64,000 nt of DNA, from the NCBI RefSeq assembly GCF_000143415.4, contig NW_003314284.1:1034984-1098983 (forward strand), given 5' to 3'. The notes beneath the pieces were generated by a model. That model worked only from the letters and a program-made list of their open reading frames with translations, ran no database searches and had not been told where the DNA came from. Position 1 is the stretch's first letter, and every line of letters starts with the position of its first letter. Source of the stretch: Selaginella moellendorffii. Its lineage: Eukaryota; Streptophyta; Lycopodiopsida; Selaginellales; Selaginellaceae. This document shows positions 42,376-53,717 of the stretch, one piece after another. A program made the translations under genes and the position numbers.

Positions 42376-44483
42376 TCATTTGCCTCTCCACAGCTTGTGG
42401 ACTTGGACGCCAACGTAGAACAAGGAGGAGCAGACGAAGAGGAAATCGAACTGGTGCGCGAATCTCGACACTCTCCCCAGGTTGATGACGAGAAACCGCA
42501 TGAACGGTCGCCTTCTCTCCTGTCGCCGTATGTATGCGGTGGACGACGCCTCTTGAATGCGTCTCGCGAAGATGAGGCACGCCACCTTGCTCCTGAAGGC
42601 CCTCTTGGCGTGCTTCTGTTTCTTCTGCCCCGTCTTGGTCCGTTGCAGCAGCCTGGGAATGCCTTCCCCCGGCCCCGTTTGAGAGGTCCCTACGCGAGTC
42701 TTCACGTAATGGCGATAATGCCGCTCCTGCGGCTCCTGCTCCGACGACGACGACGACGACTCATCGCTCACCTCCTCGAGTGTGTCCATCATGCACAGCG
42801 ACTTCCTCTTCACGGGCACCGAGCTGGAGCTGGAGGAGCTTTTACTGTACAACTGCATGTTGAGCGACGCTGTGCACACCTCCACCTTGGAACCGTTTGG
42901 CTTTTGCAGCGTGGCAGAGGCCGCAGCGATCTCGGTGGACTGGATCGCAAAGACGTTGTCGATGTAGCTCAAAAGGCTGTGGCCCTTCACAACGTCGACG
43001 TTGATCGCGCCCAAGTGGAAGTTGAGGTGGTGCCTGACCGTCCAGCAATCCTGATCGACATACTCCACGGCGCTTTTGTCGGGATCCAGAAGTACCATCT
43101 TCCCGGCAAAGTAGTATCCATATCCTGACTGGTGCGACAGTGCAAGCGCCAGAGCTCGGTGAAGTACGATCCGCAACAGGCCAGGGAACCACGCTATGGC
43201 TTGCGCACAGACTGTGAAGATCCTCACTTTGTAGTTCTTACGCCGCATTACAAGTTGGCCTGCCATAAACGCCAGGTTGCCGAGATGCATGACTTCCTGG
43301 AGAGGACCAGCTTGCAAGCCTGCCCACATTGAGTAGATCATGTAAGCCACTGGCATCACCTTGGGCACGATGTCGTCACGAGAAACAATGTGCACAAAGT
43401 GGCGCTTGTAGTTCACGTTGATGTGCCTCGCGAGGCTGTAGTCGGCGAAGAACGGACACCCGAACGTATAACACTGGAGCTGTACAAGGACAAGACACAA
43501 AGTGTGTGAGGCAGCAGCAGGAGAGTATCGTTGAAAGAGAACAAAAAGACCGGCAGGAACAACAGGCAGACGAGTAGAAAACGGACAAGCGAAGGAGAAA
43601 AGCAAAAAGTGTAAGGACTATCCACACAGGATACAGTAACAAAAAGAAGAAGTGACGTGTCGAAACTACGAAAAACGAGAAGAAACAAGCTAAGAGCCAT
43701 TGATCATACAAAACCAAAACCACGAAGTAGAAACTAAGACCCAACGGAAGAAAGATTGATAAAACAAAACCACATCGAAAAAACGAATGGAAACAAGCTA
43801 AAGAACCATTGATCAAACAAAACCGAAACCACGAAGCAGAAAATAAGACCCAACGAAGATCAAACAAAACCGCGAAAAGAAACAAGCTAAGCAACGATTG
43901 ATCACAAAAACCACTTAGTAGAAAACCAAGAACCACCAAAGAAAAAAAAAAGAGAAACTTTGGCAGAGTAGAGTACCTGTTGGTGACACCATCGTCCGGT
44001 GGCCTCCAGCAGACGCAATCCCAGCAGCGAGGCGACAGCGCCACCCAAGGAATGCCCGGCCAGCACCAAGTTCTCGCCTCGAATAAGCAACCTCCGGAAG
44101 TAGTCCAGTGGAATAGTCTTGGCCCTGTCCAAAAACCCAGCATGCGCGGCGCCGGGGCCGAGGCTGAGCGTGCGATGGATAAACTTGAGATCCGTGAGCG
44201 CGTCGCTCACATCGAACGTACCCCGGAACGCTGCAATGACGTGCTTCCCGGTCAAGCTCCTCACCACGACGAGCGTCTGCCGGCAATTCTCAAACCCGGC
44301 TTCCCGCAGCTCCTCCTCGGGCACGAACTCGTACTGCGCGGAGGGAGGGAGGCCATACGCCTCGTTCATTGCACGAAGCTCCTCCTCAGGGTCCTTGCTA
44401 TAGACCGCGGCAGAGAGAATGATAGCATCGATCAGCCATAGCGGGTGCTTGTCGTCCTTGATGATCTTCCCCAAGGAAGACAT
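42376..44483 (-). CDS. Class-3 lipase-like protein with C-terminal membrane segment
   Basis: Model: complement(join(42376..43479, 43977..44483)), 536 residues. The alpha/beta hydrolase part has VIAAFRGTFDVSDALTDLK, the nucleophile elbow GHSLGG (Ser145) and an Asp in IVSRDDIVPK (~204); the catalytic His is not pinned down but several lie after DQDCWTVRHHL. It likely hydrolyses acylglycerols. The C-terminal third is Ser-rich and Arg/Lys-rich (KTGQKKQKHAKRAF) and ends in a hydrophobic segment (FLFVCSSLFYVGVQV) that could anchor it to a membrane. The single 497-bp intron is far longer than others in the window and carries an internal repeat. There is no signal peptide. Confidence 0.82.
43680..43930. 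repeat. Degenerate tandem repeat inside the lipase intron
   Basis: Three units start with GAAACAAGCTAA at about 43,682, 43,790 and 43,879. Units 1 and 2 also share ACCACGAAG and AAGACCCAACG. Spacing is about 108 and 89 bp. It explains most of the extra intron length. Confidence 0.75.
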
Positions 44484-44862
44484 CGCCTGCCACCGACCTG
44501 AATCCCCTCTCGATCAAATCTATCCCGAAATCTATCGCTCACCGCCTAGACTGCCGCATTCTTCCAGCGCCAGCAGCGAATGGACGAGAAAGAGCCCTGG
44601 AATCCGAGAATGCTGTCCCCAGAGATAAAATCTCGCGGGAGGAGCCCTAAAATATATACCTCTGGTAAAAGTCCTTCCATCTCACCATACACGTGGGGCC
44701 CAAAGAGCTATCCTCGTGGCGATCGTCATATCCGCAACGTGGCAAGATTGTACTGGCAATAGATTCCCAAATCTTTTGACCAAACGATGTAAAAATATTT
44801 GCTCCAATCAATCAATACAATGCTTATCTTCTTCTCGCGCTTTCTGAATAGTAATTTGTTTT
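44484..44862. other. Gap between the lipase and J-protein genes
   Basis: Holds the 5' flank of the lipase gene and the 3' flank of the J-protein gene, both on the reverse strand. No further gene is seen. Confidence 0.5.
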
Positions 44863-46747
44863 CTACACCGACGATCTCTTGTCCTTGAATCCAAACCATT
44901 TTTTCTTTGATTTCTCCTTTCCAGTAGTGGTGGTGTCTTTGTCTGTGTCTTTATCCTTTTCTCGCGCTGGCGATGCCGTGGCCGACGACGAGTTCTCGTC
45001 CTTGCCATTGCTTTCTTCCATGTTCACTTTGTGGCTCGATGCTCCGTGCTTCTTGGAAGTCGAGAACGAAGCGTGGATTTTGTCGCGGTTCTTCAGGAGA
45101 ATGTCAACCTGCGCGTTGATCGCTCGTCAGAGGAAAAAACTCTGCAGGAACTATGGAAACTTACAGCGCTTTTTTCAGCCCCATACTTTTGCGTTACTGC
45201 GGTAAATCTGTTCAAAGCCTGCACAAAGGAACGTAATCTAAGCGCGAGCCAACCACAAAAACAAAGAGCTACCTCGCGGTACTCGGCTTCAAAATCGCGT
45301 AGCTCGTTCCTTTTCACCATTATCTGGTCCTCGATTTCCTGGAGTTGCACTGCGTTCTCTTTAAACGAATCGGCGCAAACTGCCTCGATGGTGTAACTGG
45401 CACTCTTGAAAAAATTGTCACCTGCATGCACGAGGGATTCACGAACCCGAAAGTGACGAGAAAAGGCACATCAGCCTACCATACACGGCAAAAACGTGTG
45501 AACCGGCTCTCAATCCCAAAACTTCGCATGGTTGAAGCCCTTCCAATCTCCTGAAGAATGCAGTATCAGGATCCCTTGCCATTGCCAACTAATAAAAAGA
45601 GTGCGTGCATTAAGTACAAGAAAAGGAAAGAAAGCAAGCTACGTACCGCATTCATTGTTGTATCCAATCTGTACACTTGGAAATGAAGAAAATACATGCC
45701 AGCGGATGTCACCTTGCCAGTCTTTGTGCTATCTTCCTGAAACGATACAAATGAACATTGCAAATTGCTAAGAAAAACTTCAAAAGACCTGAAGAGCCAG
45801 GCCGAGGCCCCCGTTCTCCTCCGGCTCAAAATACAAAAGCTACGCAAAGTAAAGTTAGTGCTGGAAATTTAAAATCCACGAACAAGCACCTTAAACTTGC
45901 TTTGAGCTGTGGAATAGACACGAACAACAAGTCCCGACGCGGCTTGGGCATCCGTGAGATACACACCGTAAAAGTGTGCTCCTTGCTTCTCCACCTGGAT
46001 ATGAGCTCGTGTCAACAATCATCTTCGGGAACGACAGAAATATACCTTGTCATGAACAGCTTGGCCGAGAGAAAGCGGTCTGATTTGAACCGATTCATTG
46101 AGCGCTTCCTCCAAAACAGTCGGTGAGATCGACGTCTTGATCGGGACGCCCAACTTGCTGCAAGAAAACGAACGAAAGAAACAACCAAATTCAAAATCCC
46201 CACCACCTCAAAGCTGATACTTTTTTTTCCACAATCCAGGACGGCACACACCTGAAAATCGCAGCAAACATGGTGTTGACAGTTCCCAGATTCGACAAGT
46301 CCACCTCAAGCCCGTCAAGCTCCACGGCCTGTAGCGATAATGTTAGAAAGCTAGACTTTCAACCTTGCAATAGAAAAAAAACACCAAAGAGAAGAAGTCG
46401 TAGCTAGTGAAAATTCTCACCTGGAAACCGGCAGCGTCATACTGGCGCCTCTTCTCAACGTCCGAGAGTATGCTGTAAGAGAAGGCTACTTCCTTGAAGA
46501 GCTCCGCGGCCTCTGGATTATCAGCGTTCTTATCTGGATGGAGCCTGTGTCACGGATGGAAGAGCTAAGGAAAGATCAAAACATAAAGAAGCAAACCAGA
46601 GGCAAGAACTTACTTGAGAGCCATCTTCCGGTACGCGGCCTTAATCTGCTGATCCGTGGCATTTCTTGGGACGCCGAGAACATCGTATGGATCCCTGTGA
46701 TCCCCCTCCTTGGATTTGCTGCTGCGAGGCCCCTTGACGTCGCCCAT
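44863..46747 (-). CDS. ARG1: J-domain protein of the ARG1 (ALTERED RESPONSE TO GRAVITY) family
   Basis: Eleven-exon model: complement(join(44863..45108, 45165..45218, 45273..45421, 45480..45588, 45647..45736, 45789..45839, 45890..45994, 46046..46157, 46252..46328, 46421..46544, 46614..46747)), 416 residues, all phases consistent. The J domain begins [20 protein letters not shown], carries the HPD tripeptide ([10 protein letters not shown]) and ends YDAAGFQ. The middle region ([72 protein letters not shown]) follows Arabidopsis ARG1 closely as I remember it. A coiled coil ([20 protein letters not shown]) and a Lys-rich tail complete it. ARG1 is a peripheral endomembrane J protein needed for early gravity signalling in roots and hypocotyls, working with HSP70. 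A lycophyte copy would be informative for the age of this pathway. The number of paralogs (ARL1/ARL2) cannot be judged here. Confidence 0.92.
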
Positions 46748-47099
46748 CCTCGCCTCCGCTCGCCCGCCTAGCAAAATTCCCCCGCCATAGCCCTAGAAAG
46801 GAGGAAAATACCCTAGGAAAGCGTGCTGGAGCTAGATCTGTGCTTGGAAATCCTTTGCCGGCTGCGCTACCTGGATGATTGGAGAGCGCGTCGTTCGCTC
46901 CGCCTCCTCGCCGCCAGTGGCGGCCACAGCAACGGAGGAAAACTCCACGCAGCGCCAGTGCTTTTGTTCTTCCCTTGGAATGCACGGCACGGACAGCCGT
47001 CCGATCCAACTACCGCTACCCGTCCGATCCACGGGCGCGGATATGCTACAAATGCCTGATTTTAGGGTTCTTCGTGGTCTCGAGCGATGAATTCGTTCG
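46748..47099. promoter_or_regulatory. Shared promoter region of the ARG1-like and PPR genes
   Basis: The two genes are divergent and only about 350 bp apart. No TATA box is obvious; the sequence is GC-rich. Confidence 0.45.
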
Positions 47100-48890
47100 A
47101 TGGATCGCAGGGAATGCCTCGCGCTGATGCGGTCGTGCACGAGCCTGCCCGCGGCGCAGGCGATCCACACCCGTGCGCGCGCGCATTTTTCGGTCCGCGA
47201 TGTTTTCGCGTGGAACAAGCTGATCGAGATGTATGGGCGATGCGGCAGCGCGTCCTCCGCTCGCGAGATCTTCGATTCGCTGCCTCTTAAGGACTCCTAC
47301 TCCTGGGATTTCATGCTCGCGGCCTACTCGCGCAATGCCCTCTTTGACGACGCCGCCCGGTTCTTCCCCATAATGCCGCAGTGGAGCCTCGTCTCCTACA
47401 CGACGGCGATGATCGCGAATGCCCAGCTCCGGCATTTCGCCGACGCGCAGCGCATCTTCCACTCGATGCCTGAGTGGGATCTCGTCTCCTCCACCGCGAT
47501 GCTGGGCGAATTGGCCCAGATCGGCCTCCTCGACGACGCCGTGGAGATTTTCCGCGCGATGTTGGAGCGAGACATCCAGGCCTGGAGTGTCTTCCTCTTC
47601 GCATTCGCGCACCATGGCAACCTCAGCGATGCCGCCAGGATCTTCGCGGGGATGCCCGAGAGGAATCTCATCTCGTGCACTGCGATGCTGGTAGCGATCG
47701 CGGAGGTGGGCAGTGCCCGCCTCGTGGAAGAGGCGAGGGATCTATTCCGGAGCCTCCCGGAGCGGGACATAGCGTCGTCGACGGCGATGATTAGGGTTTA
47801 TGCCCAGAGCGGGCATTTGGACGAAGCACGGCGCTTGTTCGAATCTATCCCACTACACACCATCGTTCTAAACACCGCGATGTTGGCGGCGTTTGCCCAG
47901 AGCGGCGACATCGCTCGTGCAAGACTTGTTTTTGATCAAATGCCCGAGAGAAATCTCATATCATCCAACGCGCTTCTCTCGGGGTATGCCCAGAACGGGC
48001 ATTGTGACAAAGCGAAGGAACTGTTCGATTCCATGCAAGAATGGAGCTCCGTTTCGTGGAATACGATCATAACGGCCTACATCCAATCCTCGCAACTTAG
48101 AAGCGCGACGAAAGTGTTCGCTGCTATGCCCGAGAAGAACATCGTGGCGTGGAACGCGATGATCGCTGCAAATGCCAAGTCTGGGCATTTGGAAGAGGCT
48201 AGTTTCTTGTTTCGAAACGCTCCTGAGTGGAACACAGTTTCGTGGAATACAATCCTCACTGCGTTCGCCCAAAATCGGTGTTTGAGAGAAGCCATGGAAA
48301 CTTTCGAGAGAATTCCCGAGAAAAGCAGCATTTCGTGGACTGCCATGCTCTCCGCTTATGCCCAGAACGGGCATCTTGATCGAGCGAGGCTGTTCTTCGA
48401 TCGAATGCCGAGCCCGTGCATCGGATCCTGGAACGCAATGCTCGCCAGCTACACAAACAGCGGCTGCTCCAGCGATGCCTTCTCCCTCTTCGACTCCATG
48501 AAGATCCTCGAGACCCCGGACGAAACGAGCTGGATCATCGCGCTCCTCGCGTCGTGCTACGCGGGCGACGTTGGCATTGGCCAGTCTCTCTTCGTGTCGA
48601 TGGTGGCGGATTTCGGGACCCCGGCCAAGAGGATCCACTTCGGCTGCGTGATCAATCTCCTCGGCCGGGCCGGGCACGCCGACGCTGCCCGAGATCTCAT
48701 CGCCAACATGCCCTTCGAGCCGGATCTTCTCCAGTGGCGCTGCTTTCTCGAGACGTGCAAGAAGCAGAAGAATCCCCGGTACAGCGCCGGGGCGGCAAAG
48801 CAAATCCTCGGATTGAACGCCTTGGATGGATCGGTCTACGTTTCCCTGGCATCGGTAGTCCAAAGCTCCCAGCCGGTCTCCGTGTTCTAA
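47100..48890 (+). CDS. PPR protein built of 31-residue S-type repeats
   Basis: A single exon of 596 residues starting MDRRECLALMRSCTSLPAA. About 14 repeats of roughly 31 residues follow without clear 35- or 36-residue P or L units. Typical ones are VSWNTIITAYIQSSQLRSAT..F and ISWTAMLSAYAQNGHLDRAR..F. After the array come a region resembling the last L2/S2 repeats (HFGCVINLLGRAGHADAARD) and an E-like end (WRCFLETCKKQKNP). There is no DYW domain. Such proteins act in mitochondria or plastids as sequence-specific RNA binders, often in C-to-U editing, which is extreme in Selaginella; a separate DYW protein would be needed. A targeting peptide is not obvious. Alternative ATGs upstream are not in frame. 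Confidence 0.88.
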   Translation: MDRRECLALMRSCTSLPAAQAIHTRARAHFSVRDVFAWNKLIEMYGRCGSASSAREIFDSLPLKDSYSWDFMLAAYSRNALFDDAARFFPIMPQWSLVSYTTAMIANAQLRHFADAQRIFHSMPEWDLVSSTAMLGELAQIGLLDDAVEIFRAMLERDIQAWSVFLFAFAHHGNLSDAARIFAGMPERNLISCTAMLVAIAEVGSARLVEEARDLFRSLPERDIASSTAMIRVYAQSGHLDEARRLFESIPLHTIVLNTAMLAAFAQSGDIARARLVFDQMPERNLISSNALLSGYAQNGHCDKAKELFDSMQEWSSVSWNTIITAYIQSSQLRSATKVFAAMPEKNIVAWNAMIAANAKSGHLEEASFLFRNAPEWNTVSWNTILTAFAQNRCLREAMETFERIPEKSSISWTAMLSAYAQNGHLDRARLFFDRMPSPCIGSWNAMLASYTNSGCSSDAFSLFDSMKILETPDETSWIIALLASCYAGDVGIGQSLFVSMVADFGTPAKRIHFGCVINLLGRAGHADAARDLIANMPFEPDLLQWRCFLETCKKQKNPRYSAGAAKQILGLNALDGSVYVSLASVVQSSQPVSVF

Positions 48891-49676
48891 GGAATCATCG
48901 CCGTGGATCACGGGACCACCGAGACAACAGCTCCAAATGGCAGATACTTTTTCATTCCATAGGGTGAGATGATCCTCGATTCGATCGATGTATGGGTGGA
49001 AGTGGAGGCTTGTTCCATCAAACTTTTACAGCCACTGTCACTACTGGGCCAATGATTTCTAGATCAAGCACAGCGACGAGGGCTCCTTTTTAAATTTTAT
49101 TTTCGCGGATACTATATGGTCCACCTGCCCTGTCAAGGCATTTGGTGGTCCTTTGGCCCGATCCAACTCCATCCACGTTGCTAGCACCCAAGAATTTATT
49201 ATCAACCAGAGTTCCCATGGGCAAAGTGCTTGTTTGTTTGTGTATTTCTTCGCATATGCATTGGGGAAATTTAACAACCCTAAGTAAAGCCAATAAAAGG
49301 GTGACACGCGTCAAGGGGACAAAATGGAACTATAATCCATGATCTCCATTGCTTTAACCCTTTAGGCTACCTTTAGTTTATTTGGAGCGAGTTGAGAAGG
49401 AGGTCTCGAGATTGTGGCTATGGCGCACTCGCCGCGGCTGCGGCGCCTCTGGCAATCGGATGGCTCCTCCTGCTCCTCCCGCCGCTGCATTGCGCAGGAA
49501 TTCGCGATCCAGGGCCGGTCAAAGGGCTTGTGATCGCGGTCAGCAGCGGAGATCTGCGAAATCCCCGGAGGAGGGCCAGGAAATCGGTAAGCGTGCTAGG
49601 ATTTCGGGGACCCCGGTCTTAGAAAGCGAGCTAGGGAAGGAGGAGTAGAAAGAACAAGAACGAGGGAGCTATTTCC
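48891..49676. other. Intergenic region, PPR 3' flank and VQ 5' flank
   Basis: Short frames only. No supported gene or RNA. Confidence 0.5.
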
Positions 49677-50783
49677 ATGGCAACGGCCATCGCAATGGAC
49701 ATAGACGAGTGCGAGGCGGCGGCCAAGGCCAAGACGGCAGCACCGCTGTCGATCAACAAGTCGTCGGGGAGCAAAATCTCCAAGAGTTCATCGTCGTCGA
49801 TGAGGCGGCCGATGCTCCAGCCCTCCAAGCCGCTGCCCACTTCCAAGGTCTATAACACGGACCCCATGAGCTTCCGAGAGCTGGTCCAACAGCTCACGGG
49901 GAATAGTTCCACTGGAACTAGTGGCGGTGGTGGCGGTGGCGGTGGTAGTGATGTCGGCGCTGGCGGCGGAGGAGGAGGATCTCTCCAGCAGCAAACTTCC
50001 ACTGGGTTCTCCGAGCAGGCCATGAATCCAGGGATGATGGGAGTTTCTTCGCAGCAGCAATACCATCACCACCACTACCAACAGCAGCAGCAACATCAGC
50101 AGCAGCCAAGCTTGGTGGTGGTGTCGGATCCAGCGGCGCTTGTTTCTAGCCCAGGAACTGGAGGAGGAGTTCTTTCTCCTCACTCGAGCGCCAGGCCGGT
50201 CAACAGCCGGTTGCAAAGGATGGCACCTCCGCCGCTACGTCCCACATTCTCGATCTCCCCGTTCGCCCACAAGCTGGCGCAGCACCAGCAGCAGCACCAG
50301 CAGCAGCAGCTTAGCGGGCCTTCCAGCGGAGAAATTCACGCCGCCACCGCCGGCCACTCCGCCGCCACCTCCAACGTCGTTACGTCCGAGAACTTGACGT
50401 CCCCCGGAGCCCAGCCGCTGTCGCCGCTCTCCAACAAGCGCGTGTCGACAATGCCGCTGCTCTCCTTCTCGCCGCTGCCCGTGCTCTCGCCCAGCGACAC
50501 CGCCTGGGCCAGCTTCGAGTCGCCCAACACCGCCGCCATGAAGCAGCTCGCGCAGTCGATCATCGATGGCAGCAGCAAGGGGAGTGGCTTTGCCGGGAGC
50601 CGCTTCCCGTGGTCGCCGACGTTCCAAGGCTGCCTCGGCCTCCCCAGCCCGGGTCTCCCGGTGCCCGAGCTCTTCCCGGAAGTCAAGATGATCGACTCCC
50701 CCGAGAACGCCAGGAAGACTGCCGCCACCGCCGCCTCCTCCACTGGCAACGACTTCAGTTTCCCAGAGATTCGAGAGAGTTGA
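49677..50783 (+). CDS. VQ-motif protein
   Basis: A single exon of 368 residues, with possible starts at Met1 or Met7 (MDIDECEAA). The VQ motif FRELVQQLTG lies at residues 66-75, preceded by basic and Pro-containing MRRPMLQPSKPLPTSKV. Low-complexity stretches follow: a Gly run, His/Gln runs and Pro-rich parts with several Ser-Pro/Thr-Pro sites (SPGAQPLSPLSNK, SFSPLPVLSPSD) that are candidate MAP-kinase sites. The C-terminal FPWSPTFQGCLGLPSPGLPV is compact and may be a second conserved block. VQ proteins bind the C-terminal WRKY domain of group I/IIc WRKY factors and tune defence and growth genes. The lack of introns is typical of the family. Confidence 0.87.
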   Translation: MATAIAMDIDECEAAAKAKTAAPLSINKSSGSKISKSSSSSMRRPMLQPSKPLPTSKVYNTDPMSFRELVQQLTGNSSTGTSGGGGGGGGSDVGAGGGGGGSLQQQTSTGFSEQAMNPGMMGVSSQQQYHHHHYQQQQQHQQQPSLVVVSDPAALVSSPGTGGGVLSPHSSARPVNSRLQRMAPPPLRPTFSISPFAHKLAQHQQQHQQQQLSGPSSGEIHAATAGHSAATSNVVTSENLTSPGAQPLSPLSNKRVSTMPLLSFSPLPVLSPSDTAWASFESPNTAAMKQLAQSIIDGSSKGSGFAGSRFPWSPTFQGCLGLPSPGLPVPELFPEVKMIDSPENARKTAATAASSTGNDFSFPEIRES

Positions 50784-51571
50784 CAGTGGCGCCGGCATTG
50801 ACGGATCGAGGATTCGGAGCTACGACTGTGTTGATCGAGGAGGAGCTCCGTTGGGCGATCAAGAAGCAGCTAAGTTTGTCACACTGGTGGTTCTTTACGT
50901 ACATACGACGATGTTTTTGATGGTTTTGGGATTGAAGGTGGCGGTGCTTGGTGGTGGTGTTCTTGGGGGAGAAGCTCTTCAGGGATTTGGCCGGGCGCTG
51001 GGCTCTCTTTTTTTTTATTCGCAAGAGAGAGCTTGGAGCTCGCCGGTCATCAAGGAAAAGAGAAAGCATTGTATATTCGTTCGAGTCAGTTTGTCGGGTC
51101 AGTCTTTCCTTTGGTATTTTTCTTCCTTTTGTGGAAGAAAGCTTCTTCGTCGTCGTCTTGCTGGAATCGGATAACTACGCTCTTTTTTCTTTGCTCGAAA
51201 TGACGAATAAAAGAGAGGAATTTAAAGCTGCGAGTGAGGAGACTTCCACACCGAGTGGTTTTAAGGCGCGTAAAAGGAAGGAAATGAAAAATATTCTTCT
51301 ACCTTCACTTTCGCTGGGGAAAGTGATTCGTGAAATCTTCGTACGGAAGACAATGGGCTGGATGAATCATCAAAATCCAAGTACTAGTCATCTCAAGAAC
51401 CTTTGTCCTTTCGTCACGCAAAGATTGGGTGGAAAACTTCTCTCGAGTGTTGTGTTGTACCGCATTTGGAGTTGAACGTACAAATCTTGCAAATCCACCG
51501 AAACCAAAAAAAAAAAAAGAAAAGTATCCAAACGTGAGAGGTACCTCAAGGCAAGTAAAACGATTGTGATG
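50784..51571. other. Gap between convergent VQ and response-regulator genes
   Basis: 3' UTRs on both sides are expected. A forward frame at 50,948-51,475 is open for 175 codons but has no recognised family and biased composition. I do not call it a gene. Confidence 0.45.
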
Positions 51572-53717
51572 TTATTTCACATATAAGTTGCTTCCTGGGA
51601 TATATCCGTCCAGGCACAAGTCGTTCTCAAAAAAACCATGCTCTTGCTCCTGGAGGAGAAACAAAACATGAAAACCATCGCATGGAAAGAGACAAAGGAG
51701 AAGAACATCCAGACCTGTTTGTAGGGTTGTAAGCCGACTAGCTCATCCTGCGCGTGGTGCGCTTGCGGGAACTGATTCGGCGCGGAGTCGTATTCCTCCT
51801 GCTTCACTTTGTAAGAGCCAGAGCTGTTTGAGATAATCCGGGGGCAATTCATCATTCCCAGATACTCGTGACAATCCCCAGTCCCCGAGCTGCCGTATGG
51901 AACTAGAGTGTCGTGGATGAACTCTTGCGATCCCTGCTGCTCTTGCTGCTGCTGCTGCTGCTGCTGCTGTCCCTGCCAGCTTATTTGGCTTGCTATCCCA
52001 AATGCTGCCGACGAGCCTCCCTCCCAGCTGCCTAGAGAGTCGGCCTCCTCGCACTTAACTATGCCAGTGTTCATGCCTGGAATGTTTGGCTTTGCCAAAC
52101 CGCTGTTCATCAAAACCGAGATCCCGTCCCCTGTTGCAGACGCGACAATGCTTCCACCGAAGCCCCTGCCGATGATACCATCGTCCAAGGTGGTGCCTCG
52201 CGTGCCGATGTCGCCAGTGTCTTTGCTGTAATGTGAATAGTCTATGTAGCTGTCTTGCTTTTGGTTGTAAGGCTGCAGAAGTTGTATCTGTGTGTGCTGC
52301 TGTTGCTGTTGCTGAATTATTTGCTCTGTCAAAGGATTGGACTGCGAAGCCGAAGTCGCGAGGATTCCTTCTTGCACGGGTCTCATCTGTGGAACCTGTG
52401 ATTGTTGGAGCTGCTCCATATCACCGACACCCAGCAAAAGGCCTCTTTGGTTGTTTGGTGGGATGCTGCGGGGCCGGACGACGAGGACTGGTGGATCGAC
52501 AACACCGTTTGTCGCTGCGGGATCATTGGACGAGCAAAGCGTCCGGAGGTAGACGGAGCGAAGAGCCGCCAGAGCTTGAGAAGATCCTGGCGTGATGATG
52601 GGATGAGGTTGCAAGTTGTCGATTGCGTTGTAAGACGGGTCCGAGCCGAGCGGCATGCTCATTGTGACGGCATTTTGCTGTTGTGCCACGCTCAGCCGCT
52701 TCAAATAGAGTCTGTACTTCTGCGGTAGGAAGAGTCACTCAAGGAAAAATATAAAACCGCAAAAGAGTGAGAGCTCACCTGGAGATGGCTAGCAACATTC
52801 TCCCTCGTCAGGCCTTGAACATTCATCAGTTCCAAGATCCTCTTAGGCACAGCTTCTATCAACAATACGGGGTTTAGAACAAGACAAGGAAACCAAAAAC
52901 AAAAAAATATGTACGTACTGTCTATTCCTAGTTGATTGACAGCCGTAACGAACTGTTGATGCAACTCCACGGACCAGACCACCCTTGGCTTTTTAAGCGT
53001 GTTCGAGTCGTCCATGTCGAGCTCAAACTCGTCGTCATCTTCTTTTATTTCTTTCCGCTTCTTAGAGCCTGCCGCTGCAGCAGATCCTGCCGCTGGCATC
53101 GAATCTCCCTCGTCAGGCTTGCGCTTCTGTCTGTCATGGTCGGCACCGTCAGCGTCCTTGAGGATGTTCCTCTTCCTCCGAAAGACATGTTGCCAGATGT
53201 TTTTGAGCTCTTTGATCCGGATTGGTTTGAGAAGGTAATCGCACGCACCATGTATAATCCCTTTCATGACGAGGCTCGTCTCGCCATTCGCAGACATCAC
53301 TGCGGAGCAAAGCCAAAAAACGTAAGAACTTTTAAAGGCAAAAGCCAAACTTACTTATGACCGGAAGATCCATCTCAAGCCCAACAAGCTCAAGAAGCTT
53401 GAACCCGTCCATGTCCGGCATGCAGACATCACTAAGTACCACATCGAAGCGCTCCTTGTTTTCTCTAAGCATCGCAAGTGCCAGGCGTGCCATGCCGCAA
53501 GTGGTCACTACAGTGAGCAGAGCACAAGAAAAAGCAAAGCCAGTGTAAGATAGAAAGCGAAAGGAAGAAAAAAAAGTTCGAACGTACCATCGTAGGCGCA
53601 ACGAAGCAGCATCTTCTTAAGAATTGCTAGGCAAGTTCTGTCGTCATCCACAACCAACACCCGCAATCCGGCCGGAAATTGGTCACCCATGTCCCTTTCG
53701 CTCGCTTGAATTCGCAT
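51572..53717 (-). CDS. Type-B response regulator (cytokinin signalling)
   Basis: Six-exon model: complement(join(51572..51649, 51715..52719, 52779..52855, 52919..53299, 53355..53507, 53588..53717)), 607 residues, in frame. The receiver domain has [16 protein letters not shown] (acidic pair), the phospho-acceptor Asp in [20 protein letters not shown], and the Lys of [13 protein letters not shown] nuclear, Lys/Asp-rich linker precedes the GARP/Myb-like DNA-binding domain ([20 protein letters not shown] to [14 protein letters not shown]). The rest is Gln-rich and acidic, as in activation domains. It should be phosphorylated by the His-to-Asp relay and activate cytokinin response genes. The start could also be Met10 ([11 protein letters not shown], 53,690). 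A 63-codon upstream frame overlaps the start (see findings). Confidence 0.92.

Noticed and set aside
42397-43128. A 243-codon forward frame
   Set aside because: Antisense shadow of the lipase second exon.
43680-43930. CRISPR-like array
   Set aside because: Units are degenerate, without constant spacers, and lie in a plant intron.
47961-48911. A 316-codon reverse frame
   Set aside because: Antisense shadow of the PPR gene; no independent motif.
50235-50798. Reverse frames of 137-187 codons
   Set aside because: Antisense to the VQ gene; Gly/Ala-rich composition reflects codon bias of the other strand.
50948-51475. 175-codon forward frame behind the VQ gene
   Set aside because: No family, mixed low-complexity composition, and it lies where the VQ 3' UTR should be.
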